Source of the DNA: Actinernus sp. WN-2022
Lineage: Eukaryota > Cnidaria > Anthozoa > Actiniaria > Actinernidae
Direction: 5' to 3'
NCBI GenBank assembly: GCA_030867875.1
Contig: JAOWCC010001634.1
Location: 138,714,365 to 138,778,364, forward strand
DNA: 64,000 bases
Both the position numbers and the translations under genes were made by a program. How positions within the stretch are numbered: the first letter of the stretch is position 1; each line of letters opens with the position of its first letter. Under the pieces are notes generated by a model. It ran no database searches, had not been told where the DNA came from, and worked only from the letters and a program-made list of their open reading frames with translations. Positions 33,828 through 43,300 of this stretch are shown here, one piece after another.

Positions 33828-34020
33828 GGCGAGTGTTCGCAGGCCGGTACTGACTTGGTGGAGTGTATTTTTCGGCGATTTCGGTCGTTCGAGTTATAAC
33901 CACCTTTCGGCGAATTATCACTGGGCGAGTGTTCTCCGGCTAGTACTTGGTGGAATAAATTTCTCAGCGGCCGAGTTGTTTGAGGACCGGCACCAATTCG
34001 GCGGATCGAACCTAAGAGTT
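33828..34020 (+). repeat. Diverged 96-bp tandem duplication
   Basis: GGCGAGTGTTC starts at 33828 and again at 33924, and the following blocks (CCGGTACT/CTAGTACTTGGTGGA, TTTCGGCG...) remain colinear with point differences and small indels. Confidence 0.6.
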
Positions 34021-36281
34021 TTGGGACTAGAATAAAGATTGGATTGAGAGATGCCGAGTAATTGGAGAGATGAAGTTGGAGGTTAGGAATTATATTTAAG
34101 AGGCTTATACTGGGTGAAGAAGCAATCTTGAAGAGGATGGACATAAATAGCGCTGTTCAACATCCTCTCAAGTTGTGAGATGGAATATTGTCCAAAATAC
34201 GTAATGGAATAATTCACGTGATTTCATAATAGCCTGTCTGAATTATCTAAGGAGAGGTAAAATACTATTATTGAACTTTTAGACTGAACTTCTGAGAATG
34301 GGAGATAAGATATGGTTTATTCTGGGAAGCGCTGCTTCGGGTTTGGGGGTTTTGAGGTTGGGATGTTTTTGGAGTTCGGAGCCTCGCAGCGCCCCTATTG
34401 TCTTATCATTCTGGCCCTGTTGCAGCGGAGACAGGTCTCCCCATTTCTTATTACTCGGGCTGCCTGTGGCAGCAACGAGTCTTAAAATGCAAGTCGTTAT
34501 TTTTTATTTTTTATCTTTTATTCAGTGTAGCAAGCGTTCTGCGCATGCGTTAAAGGTCAAATTCACACCAATCAGATCGCACTGTGCTGGTCACGTAAGA
34601 CTCGCCAGGTTAATTTATTTACATAATTTAATACAGTAAATCAAAATGGTGGTCTCTCTCAAATTTGGAGTCCCATCTCTCAAATGTAAGCAGTTTAATG
34701 TTTTATTTAACTTCACTCGTGCGAAAGCCTTCCAACAGGCTCAGGATATTGCAACTGGCGTTCTTGTCGGAGCCGAAGGACTGCGTTTTTTACCCAGATG
34801 GCCTGTGATTTTATATACGACACGACGCCGGACCTGAAGGACTCAAAGATCCACACATATCGAATTGGAATTTAGCGTTTTCCTTTCTGCTGAAACCAAG
34901 GCTTCTTCGATAGAAAGGGCAAGATGTTGTGTTTTTCTAGGAGGACAAAATATTTCTCGTTTAAGCTTCTCTTTCGCCACGGCTTTGTTATTTGAATCTC
35001 TGTGGATTGGAAAACTCGAATATACTGCACAATACCATACAACCGAATAAGAAGTCTTTAACAAAGCCGAACTCAAACTCAAGAGCAAAGCTGAGAGTGA
35101 AAGTGAAACTGAACAGTGTCTTGTCAGGTCATGAATTAAGGTACGGTGAGGTTGAAATCATTGCGTGTTTTTTGTTGACCTCGTGGCGCTGATAGATTTT
35201 GCCATCGGACGGTATTCTTGTTTGAGGTACGTTTCGTAGGTTTTATGCCACATTTCATTTTACTCTCGGTCATAATACATACCAGCGCAAACACCGTGAT
35301 CTGTAGGCAACATGCACTAAAAAAAATTTGAGCGTGTTTTTGACTGTCAGAAATACCCCGGAGAAATAAACACTCGCACAGAATAATTTATGATGAGCGA
35401 AGCAATATTCAACTCTCAAGGTCAACTTAAACAAGAATCCTCTCACGGCCGAGGTTTTGGTTCGAGAAATTAAAGGCTTCCAACAGTTCCCTTTATAGTT
35501 CTGTAATATAATGAGCTGATCAGTTTTGGGAAGGAGGGTATATAACCAACAGGCATTTCAGTTAATAAATACCAATATGGACGCGAGCTGCGATAAAGAG
35601 CCGCAGGGTAGAATGAACAGTAGAGAAATATATCATATGATAGCTCCATCATAGGTGGACAGGATACAACTTATTATACGGGGACAAATATAAACATATA
35701 TTTGAGACACTCATCTATAAGTACTCTGAACCTTGAGAACAGCAGACTAAATTGTAAGCGTGCGGTACATGAATAAGTAGAGGTCAACTTATCTAATTTT
35801 CATACACGAGAAATATATATACTAGGGGAGCAGAGAATGCATGTCACCGCGCTACCGGCCACTCCTAAAGACTGCTAAATTCAGCTAATAATTCTTCCCT
35901 TCGGTTATTACTAAAAGGATTTCAAATGAAAGTGTATTTCATCTTCAATCTCATGTGGCCCGAGTGAAAGCCCAGATGGGCTCTTGTATTGGAGTACAAG
36001 TGAGACCGGTGTAGAATAGAATCATGTCCCCACTATAACCCCTCCCAGTTGGTTTCTCCTTATTGAAACAGAATAATGGCGTTCTACACAGCACTCGGTG
36101 CCGTGTAGAGGAGAAGATGGTTGTTACTGCAAGTGGCGTTATTGGCCATGTTTCTAGCGGTTGCGATTCACACATTGAAGCCTCTGTTAATAGTCGATCA
36201 TGCCGCAGTTTTCAACGACATTCTGGATGGTTTGACTTCATATGGTAGAAGCGGATTTCTAGCGGATTTCTAGCGCCTGTC

Positions 36282-39200
36282 ATGGCTGCCTGCTTTCGCC
36301 GTAAGCTCCGTCTATTTCTTCAAATATTTCTCCTTTGGGGGATTTTATTGACTAAGGATGTACTCAAGGTTCAATCCAAAGCCGTTCTACTTCAGCCTGG
36401 ACATTATTTATCGAAACCTAATGTCTTCTTGGATCATTTTGAATGGTTTTATGGCCATATGCGAGTGAGCTTCGAGTTCGTCAAGTTATCATCACATTAT
36501 AACGTCAACTATCCTACTCTAAAGGTCTCGAAACATGGAAATACAACCCTGGCTCTTCCTGGAAGGCTGTTTGTTATGGACCTGACCATCTTTATGGATG
36601 TAAAGGCTAATCCAGGCCCTGGTTTAGTGGAAAATATAGCTGTTTCTCGGTCTAATGACGCCGCTGTTAAATTTAATTATCCCGCCAAAGATACGAGTGG
36701 AACAATAGGCTATTCAAGACAACGGCTCTTCGCCCTTAGATCTAATTTTGTCATACCAATGGAAGTCTATATGACCCTCAGGCAACAACGAATACTTAAA
36801 ACCCGTCGCACCAGAGCTGGGAAGTGGATAAAGTCCAAGATCCATAAAATACCGGTTTATTTGGCACCGCGTTTTGCTTCTCCTGCTGGAATAAATTATT
36901 CAAGCCAAAGACAAAGCTACCTTCGCCTAATACAAACAACTCCATCTACTGAATCAAGCATGTCGAACAATCTTCTTGACTTTTGTCTCCTAAATGCGCG
37001 CTCTATTAGAAACAAAGCGCTTTATATCAAGGATTATATTGTTGAACACGACCTCGATGTGCTTGCACTAACGGAAACCTGGCTTGATCCTGGAGAAAAA
37101 GATAATTATTACGTAAGAGAAATCTGCCCAACGGGTTATATCTTCAACCATATCCCGAGGGAGGGCTCGAACGGAGGAGGTGTCGGACTCCTAACAAAGA
37201 AACATATGCAAGTAAAAAAACAGTCTCAAATAGAATTCAGATCGTTTGAGTACTTAGACCTACTGTTGAAATATCCTCGTGGCTGCATCAGAGTTGTTAC
37301 TATTTACAGACCCCCGCCATCTAAAGAAAATGGTCTGAAGGAAAACGACTTCCTTGCTGAATTCCCGACTCTACTGGAACAACTAGCAGTGACTTCGGCC
37401 AAGCTACTGATAACTGGTGATTTTAATTTCCACGTTAATAAGCCATGTGAAACGTATGCTAAAAAGTTTCTTGGTATACTTAAGTCATTTAACCTGAAAC
37501 AACATGTCAGCGGTCCCACCCACAAGGATGGAAACACTCTTGATCTGCTGATAACTCGATCTGAAGATGATATTGTGACTGGCGTCAACATCATTAACTC
37601 AGAAATCGGCAAGTGTGATCACTTCACAGTCCACTGTAAATTGAGATTTGTGAAACCACCTTTTGAGAAAAAAGTGATTGTAAACCGAAAGCTTCGACAA
37701 GTGGATATGGATTCTCTGCGATCCGATTTGGGGAATTCGAGCCTCATAGCTAACAATATGGATACGGATGTTTCTTCTCTTATCGTGAATTACGAAAGTA
37801 CACTGATTGGATTATTGGATACCCATGCACCTGCAAAGAGACGCACCATCACTCTCAGGCCGCACGCACCCTGGTATAATGACTCTATCAATGATGAAAA
37901 AAAGAAACGCAGGAGACTGGAGCGTCGGTGGCGTGCAACACGCCTCTGCATTGATAGGGAACTTTACGTGAATCAGTGTGCTTCTGTGAATCAAATGATA
38001 AGTGATGCAAAATCGAATCACTACTCTGCGATCATCGCCGAGAACAAATCTAACCAGAGAGTTCTTTTCAACACTGTAGACAAACTACTTCACCGGAAGA
38101 CTGAAACGTGCTATCCAACAGCTACCTCCAAAGATCAACTTGTCGATAAATTTGCGGTCTTTTTCTCTGAGAAAATCTGCAAAATGCGTTGTGAGCTATC
38201 TGCTGGATCTGACTCGGTTGTAAATCCATTACCTGATGTCCCGTGTTGCAAAGTGGAATTTTCACAGTTCCGATGTATGAGTTCTGATGACGTAAGTAAA
38301 TTGCTGGTTTCCGCCAGTCTGAAAACCTGTGACCTAGACCCGCTCCCTTCCACTTTAATGAAAGGCTGCTTGGATATTCTACTGCCTGTAGTCACTAGAA
38401 TAGTCAATATGTCACTGGAAACTGCAACCATGCCGCAACATTTTAAGGAAGCAATGGTGAGACCGAAACTTAAAAAGGACTCCTTAGATACTGAACTGTA
38501 TCCTCATTTCAGACCAATCTCAAATCTAAAACTTGTGTCTAAAGTTATTGAGAAAGGTGTCGCCTGTCAACTAGTTGATTATCTTAAGGCAAATGGACTT
38601 GAGGAACTTTTGCAATCTGCATACAAAACCTTCCATAGCACGGAGACTGCACTTGTGAAAGTGCAAAATGACATTCTATGTGCAATCGATCAACAGCAGA
38701 GTGTCATATTACTTCTCCTTGACTTATCAGCCGCGTTTGACACTGTGGACCATGAGCTTTTAATATCACGGTTGCGCACTAGATTTGGAATCAAGGGAAA
38801 TGTCCTGCGCTGGTTTGAGTCCTATCTTCGGGATCGTAAACAGTTTGTCCAAATTGATGGCATACGGTCAGCATCTAAGGATCTACAGTGTGGTGTACCA
38901 CAAGGGTCAGTCCTGGGACCTATTCTCTATTTACTGTACACTTCCCCACTTGGTGACATTATCCGAAGTCACGGTCTATTGTTCCATCTCTACGCCGATG
39001 ATTGCCAGGTATATGTGTCATTCAAGCCCACACCAGAAGAAACCGCAGCTGCAGTCTCCAAAATCGAGGCCTGTGCTCGAGACATTGATGCTTGGATGCT
39101 ATGTAACAAATTAAAGCTGAATAGAGGAAAAACGGAACTCCTTGTGCTAAGTGTTCAACATCGCCCGCGCCCGCAAATACAAGTTGTTAATGTCGCTGAT

Positions 39201-39839
39201 GCAATCATATCTCCATCAACTTCAGCCAGGAATATAGGAGTAATATTCGACCAATCCATGAATTTAGAGCAACAAGTTCAAAATGTGTGTAAAATAGCTT
39301 TTTATCATATCCGCAATATAGCTAAGATTAGGAACTGCCTTTCCCAGAAGGATACCGAGACACTAGTGCATGCTTTTATATCTTCTAAACTGGACAACTG
39401 TAATTCATTGCTTACAGGACTTCCTACTTATCTGATAGATAAACTACAGAGAGTGCAAAATGCTGCAGCGCGCCTGGTCACACGCACCCGAAAGTTTGAT
39501 AGGATAACGCCAATTTTGAAGCAACTTCACTGGCTACCAGTTAAAGAACGAATCTCCTATAAAATACTTCTGCTGACCTACAAGGCTCTTAACGGCATGG
39601 CACCTCATTATATTTCTGACCTCCTCGATAAATATGTACCTGTAAGAACTCTTCGCTCCTCGAATAAGCATCTTCTTAAAGTACCATGCTACCGCCTAAA
39701 GACGTATGGAAGCCGCGCGTTTCAAATTACAGCTCCTACTCTTTGGAACTCGCTTCCTATGGGGGAAAAGCGGTCATGCTCACTTTCACATTTTAAGTCT
39801 AATGTAAAAACATTTCTTTTTAAGCAAGCGTTTGTATGA
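36282..39839 (+). CDS. Intact CR1/L2-type LINE polyprotein: 2A-like motif, APE endonuclease, reverse transcriptase
   Basis: 1,185 codons without interruption. Residues ~9-24 form a hydrophobic N-terminal stretch; residues 106-113 read DVKANPGP, a 2A-like ribosome-skipping motif with Lys where Glu is usual. APE endonuclease ~231-452: LLNARS (N238), LTETWL (E265), IYRPP, GDFNFH (D380, N382), CDHFTVH (D446, H447). RT ~720-960: LDLSAAFDTVDHE (D814, D820), GVPQGSVLGP, YADD (904-907). The C-terminal tail includes LHWLPVKERI and APTLWNSLP, as in other CR1/L2 elements. All catalytic residues that I can check are present, so this copy is potentially active. The ATG at 36282 was chosen as the first in frame; a shorter start is possible. 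A poly-repeat 3' tail follows. Confidence 0.95.
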   Translation: MAACFRRKLRLFLQIFLLWGILLTKDVLKVQSKAVLLQPGHYLSKPNVFLDHFEWFYGHMRVSFEFVKLSSHYNVNYPTLKVSKHGNTTLALPGRLFVMDLTIFMDVKANPGPGLVENIAVSRSNDAAVKFNYPAKDTSGTIGYSRQRLFALRSNFVIPMEVYMTLRQQRILKTRRTRAGKWIKSKIHKIPVYLAPRFASPAGINYSSQRQSYLRLIQTTPSTESSMSNNLLDFCLLNARSIRNKALYIKDYIVEHDLDVLALTETWLDPGEKDNYYVREICPTGYIFNHIPREGSNGGGVGLLTKKHMQVKKQSQIEFRSFEYLDLLLKYPRGCIRVVTIYRPPPSKENGLKENDFLAEFPTLLEQLAVTSAKLLITGDFNFHVNKPCETYAKKFLGILKSFNLKQHVSGPTHKDGNTLDLLITRSEDDIVTGVNIINSEIGKCDHFTVHCKLRFVKPPFEKKVIVNRKLRQVDMDSLRSDLGNSSLIANNMDTDVSSLIVNYESTLIGLLDTHAPAKRRTITLRPHAPWYNDSINDEKKKRRRLERRWRATRLCIDRELYVNQCASVNQMISDAKSNHYSAIIAENKSNQRVLFNTVDKLLHRKTETCYPTATSKDQLVDKFAVFFSEKICKMRCELSAGSDSVVNPLPDVPCCKVEFSQFRCMSSDDVSKLLVSASLKTCDLDPLPSTLMKGCLDILLPVVTRIVNMSLETATMPQHFKEAMVRPKLKKDSLDTELYPHFRPISNLKLVSKVIEKGVACQLVDYLKANGLEELLQSAYKTFHSTETALVKVQNDILCAIDQQQSVILLLLDLSAAFDTVDHELLISRLRTRFGIKGNVLRWFESYLRDRKQFVQIDGIRSASKDLQCGVPQGSVLGPILYLLYTSPLGDIIRSHGLLFHLYADDCQVYVSFKPTPEETAAAVSKIEACARDIDAWMLCNKLKLNRGKTELLVLSVQHRPRPQIQVVNVADAIISPSTSARNIGVIFDQSMNLEQQVQNVCKIAFYHIRNIAKIRNCLSQKDTETLVHAFISSKLDNCNSLLTGLPTYLIDKLQRVQNAAARLVTRTRKFDRITPILKQLHWLPVKERISYKILLLTYKALNGMAPHYISDLLDKYVPVRTLRSSNKHLLKVPCYRLKTYGSRAFQITAPTLWNSLPMGEKRSCSLSHFKSNVKTFLFKQAFV
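36597..36620 (+). other. 2A-like (DVKANPGP) motif in the LINE ORF
   Basis: Codons 106-113. The canonical form is D(V/I)ExNPGP; here E is K. 2A-like sequences near the N-terminus are established in APE-type LINEs of several invertebrates, where they separate an N-terminal peptide from the EN-RT protein. If active, cleavage would fall between G112 and P113. Confidence 0.65.
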
Positions 39840-39979
39840 ACTTTAGTTATTTTTATTATTTATTTAATGTTATTTTTATTTTATTTTATTATTTCTATTT
39901 TATATTGAATGTGAAGCGCTTTGAACTATAGGAATATAGCGCTATATAAATCTACATATTATTATTATTATTATTATTC
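39840..39979 (+). repeat. LINE 3' UTR and (ATT)n tail
   Basis: An AT-rich stretch, then AAGCGCTTTGAAC...ATAGCGCTATATAAATC (terminal hairpin-forming block) and (ATT)8. The tail abuts the lectin exon directly. Confidence 0.85.
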
Positions 39980-40392
39980 AGTACCAGCTTCACACACGTA
40001 TCTTCTTGTAGTATCGCACGGAACATCATTCCAGCCACGATTATTACTCGTAATCATAAGAACACAGTCTACCTGAGAGTTAGAATGACTATATATAGGC
40101 TGTCTTCGGGCCCAGTTACTGTAATTCATATTAAGCGGTGTGCCATCCTCCCAAACAAACTGCCCTTCAATTTTACGGTCATTCAAACCAATATAAAAAT
40201 CATCTGACGTTACTGTGGTATCTTGTGTAAATACTCCGTGGATAAAATCGTTTTCCTCTTGGCTGGTTATTGTTACAAGGTGGGCTTTGAGGTCACGGCA
40301 GCTCTGTACGGCTTGTTCCCAGTTCACCTCATCAGTGGACACATAATAACAACTCTTGCCGAGTTTGTAGTGATGCCATCCCTCTGGACAAA
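39974..40392 (-). CDS. Exon: C-type lectin domain
   Basis: 139 codons encode a complete long-form C-type lectin fold with Cys in the expected places (CPEGWH, SCYY, SCRD, DCVLM, PCDTT, VCEAG). The last two codons and stop (E-TAA) are formed by the (ATT)n tail of the convergent LINE, so the natural end of the protein or its next intron may have been lost. Confidence 0.85.
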
Positions 40393-43300
40393 CTGAGGAT
40401 TAAAGTAAGAGATAAAGAGGTATTTAATAGCGAAAGCGGAAAGGAAAAAAGGGGAAGACCTTTTACAATTCGTTCTTCCAAAATCTTATTAATGGTTATA
40501 TATGCTTTATGATCATAGTTAAAGACCTACCATTGCACGAAGGACTTCTCTTTCCAGTCAGACAAACACAGTCTGTGTGACCTCCCTTCATAGTAAAGCA
40601 CTTTCCGTTGTTCTCGCACGTGCTCGCTTTACCACACTGCAATAAAAATAAATTTAGAATTTGCATCAGTGCAGATGTAAGACAAATTCCAATTAAGTAT
40701 TTTTATAATGATCCCATCACTTACTATACTTTTGATTTTTTTGAGGGAAGGAAGCCATTTCAATATTATGGCAACGACAAAGCGTTGGTCAGTCGAAGAA
40801 TTTCAATTCTTCGTTTGAAACTGACGTTCGGCAATAGTTCTTTTGTTATCGTCATCAACATGGCTGCCACGTCTTTGTCACTTAAATCTCCGGGGATAGA
40901 TTGCAAACCGAGAATTGTCGTTTCTTTGTAGCCTTCTTGAAAAAGACTGATGCAATCTAAACTTATATATAGCAATATTCTGATAGAAATTACAACGGCA
41001 TTGACTCATTCTTCATCAAGAAAACTAAGAAATATGTTTTCTCAAACTAATTCATGAGATAGTCATCCAATGGAGGGATCGGACTGTACTTGGTCACATG
41101 CATGGGCCTTGAAACCCGGTCAAACCCTTGTTCGAAGCTTCGTCAGGTGGATGCATCTTGACATCCAATGGAATACCATTTCCAAACGCACCATGCAAGT
41201 CATGCCGAATGTTTGATCATCTGGCAGATTTCCAACTCTGGTGATCAATATTTCTTAATCATCATATTCATGAACCACTAACTACTTATGTACTGATAAA
41301 CTACTAGTAAAGAGTGAAGAAGTAAAGAACGACAAAGATAGAAAAAGTCCGCCTCCACTGGAGTTGGAACCTCGACCCAAGAGTATCTGTCGTACGACTT
41401 CCTTATAAGGATGTACGTGTAGAGGGTCACTGAAGTACACGAGGGAGGTCACTAATGTACGCACAGGAGACGCGGGTAGTGTTATGTATTAAAATTAGTT
41501 ATATACACATAGATCATCGATGGTCGCTTAGAGTAGTGGTTACCACACGTGGTCTACAACCTGAGGCCTCGGGTTCGAACCCCAGAACGATTTTTTTTCT
41601 TCTCAATTTTGGATTTTACCCCTCGGCTATATTTTGGTTAAAACTCCTCATTTGTCTATAAATCCTAGCCCAAGGCCATTGAGAACACTTTTACCTGTGA
41701 ACCCTAGCCCTATGTAGGTGAGACCTCGTCGTTTACTGACGGTTAGGGTTAGGTTTATGTTACTTATTAGGGTTTAGTGTTAGTGCATGTGAAGTTTCGG
41801 TAAAAGGGAATAAGTCTATACTTAGTTTGTGAGGCTGATAGTTTCAAAATGGTTGATTAAACGAGTGGGCTAGAAAAGATTCATGGCCGCTTTCCTACGC
41901 CATTTTGGAAAATTCACGGTCAATCGAAAGCTGGGACGAGTCTCCTGTGCATACATCAGTGACCTTCCTCACGTACTTTAGTGATCTACGCGTACATATG
42001 GCGGCCTACTTTGCTTCCTTATAAGGAGGTGGTACGATAGACACTTCTCCCTTAGCCTGCGTAGCAAGCGTTTCCGTGGGTTTTTTTGAAGCGTAGGAAG
42101 ACTTTTTCGCTATTTGGCCGCGCGCTACGCAGGCTACTTCTCCCTCGACCCTTCTGACCACAGGAAACCCAAGCTCTGTTTGTGTTTTAAATTATAAGGG
42201 TTTGTGTGAGATTTTTAACGAGTATTTGGTTGTATCCGTTAGGCCAGAAATACTGAAATGAAATCAATGAAAACTCCCCTGAAGTCTTTATCGTTACCCC
42301 TCGAAAGGCAGGGCCTTCTTTCTTAGTTGGAGAGGTCGAGGGATAAAATTTCAACAGAATTCGCTGAAATTGCATACAGAGCCCAATGAAGAACAGATAA
42401 AGACTTCAGGGGAGTTTTCATTGATTTTATTTCAGTATTTCTGGCCTAACGGATACAACCAAATACTCGTTAAAAATCTCACACAAACCCTTATAATTTA
42501 AAACACAAACAGAGCTTGGGTGTCCTGTGTTCCGACTACTTGTACTAACTCGTGGCCACCGACACTTGACGACTACTGAGTACGCTAGTTGAAATCACTG
42601 CCAGCAAAAAAGAACAATAAGCCATCTATGGAATAATTATATCGAACAGTCAAACGGTAAACAATACTTGCTAATGATGTTTGAAAAGAAGCGTATGTTC
42701 ATTTTTGATTTAACATTTAGTCATTTCAAACACTCATCAGTTCGTGTTTCATCAGGGGATTCCAAATATTTCGGGGGAAAAACCTCGAGGCTACGCCTCT
42801 TGAGTTTCATTTGTTTTCTCAATATTTGGAACCCCTGATAAAACACTACAATTCTTGTTTGAAATAGTACTTCAAACAAAAATCAGAAGTCGTCAAGTTA
42901 TCAAACTACAAACTGGTTCCAAGTAATTATGGGTTATAATTAGCTTCGTCACGTTTTCAACAATTAAAGTGTACGAAATAATGGACACGCATGTTGATAT
43001 CTACTTTTAAAGGCTAGTAGCCGTCTGTATATTTTGCGTACTTATAAATTCTATCAATATCCTACTGACTATTTAGATTAACTTTTTCACAGCCTAATTC
43101 TATCTATATTTGACCGATGTATTGCGTGACTAGATTATGTTACCTATGTTATGCGTTGCCATGGGATTAGCACGCGCAAGGGGTCATGGGAGATCGGGAG
43201 CCCACGAGGGAGAGAACGTGTGTTGTTGTTATCGCTCGGCGGATAAGTTTAAACCGTGTAGAAAGCTTCTCGTTGTGTCTTGTATACTCCTTCCCCTGGG

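Larger units (their letters stand above)
32090..36281. other. Anonymous 4.2-kb region
   Basis: No gene I can support. A 190-codon minus ORF (33572-34144) overlaps a 96-bp tandem duplication and shows no domain. AAG|GTAAGT at ~33110 is a good splice-donor string without a recognisable exon. GAGCTTGGGCTGCCTGTG (33174-33191) resembles one terminus of the CACAGG foldback family (compare 42159-42529) with no partner found. The last ~300 bp may be 5' UTR of the LINE that starts coding at 36282 (GCGGATTTCTA doublet at 36251-36270). Confidence 0.35.
41379..42142. mobile_element. TIR element with 9-bp TSD, carrying a tRNA-like segment
   Basis: CCTCGACCC flanks at 41370-41378 and 42143-42151. Inverted arms ~100 bp include CTTCCTTATAAGGA, GTCACTGAAGTAC and GCACAGGAGAC, mirrored at 41935-42142. 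A younger 84-bp MITE (42053-42136) sits in the right arm. No transposase. Confidence 0.65.

Noticed and set aside
33572..34144. 190-codon minus ORF
   Set aside because: Spans a tandem duplication, low-complexity composition, no domain, no splice or promoter context.
40766..40975. Extra exon of the lectin gene
   Set aside because: Peptide looks plausible but has no splice acceptor/donor in phase and no recognised domain.
41517..41598. tRNA-Val gene (TAC-like anticodon loop, T8 terminator)
   Set aside because: Acceptor and anticodon stems do not form; treated as a SINE or pseudogene.
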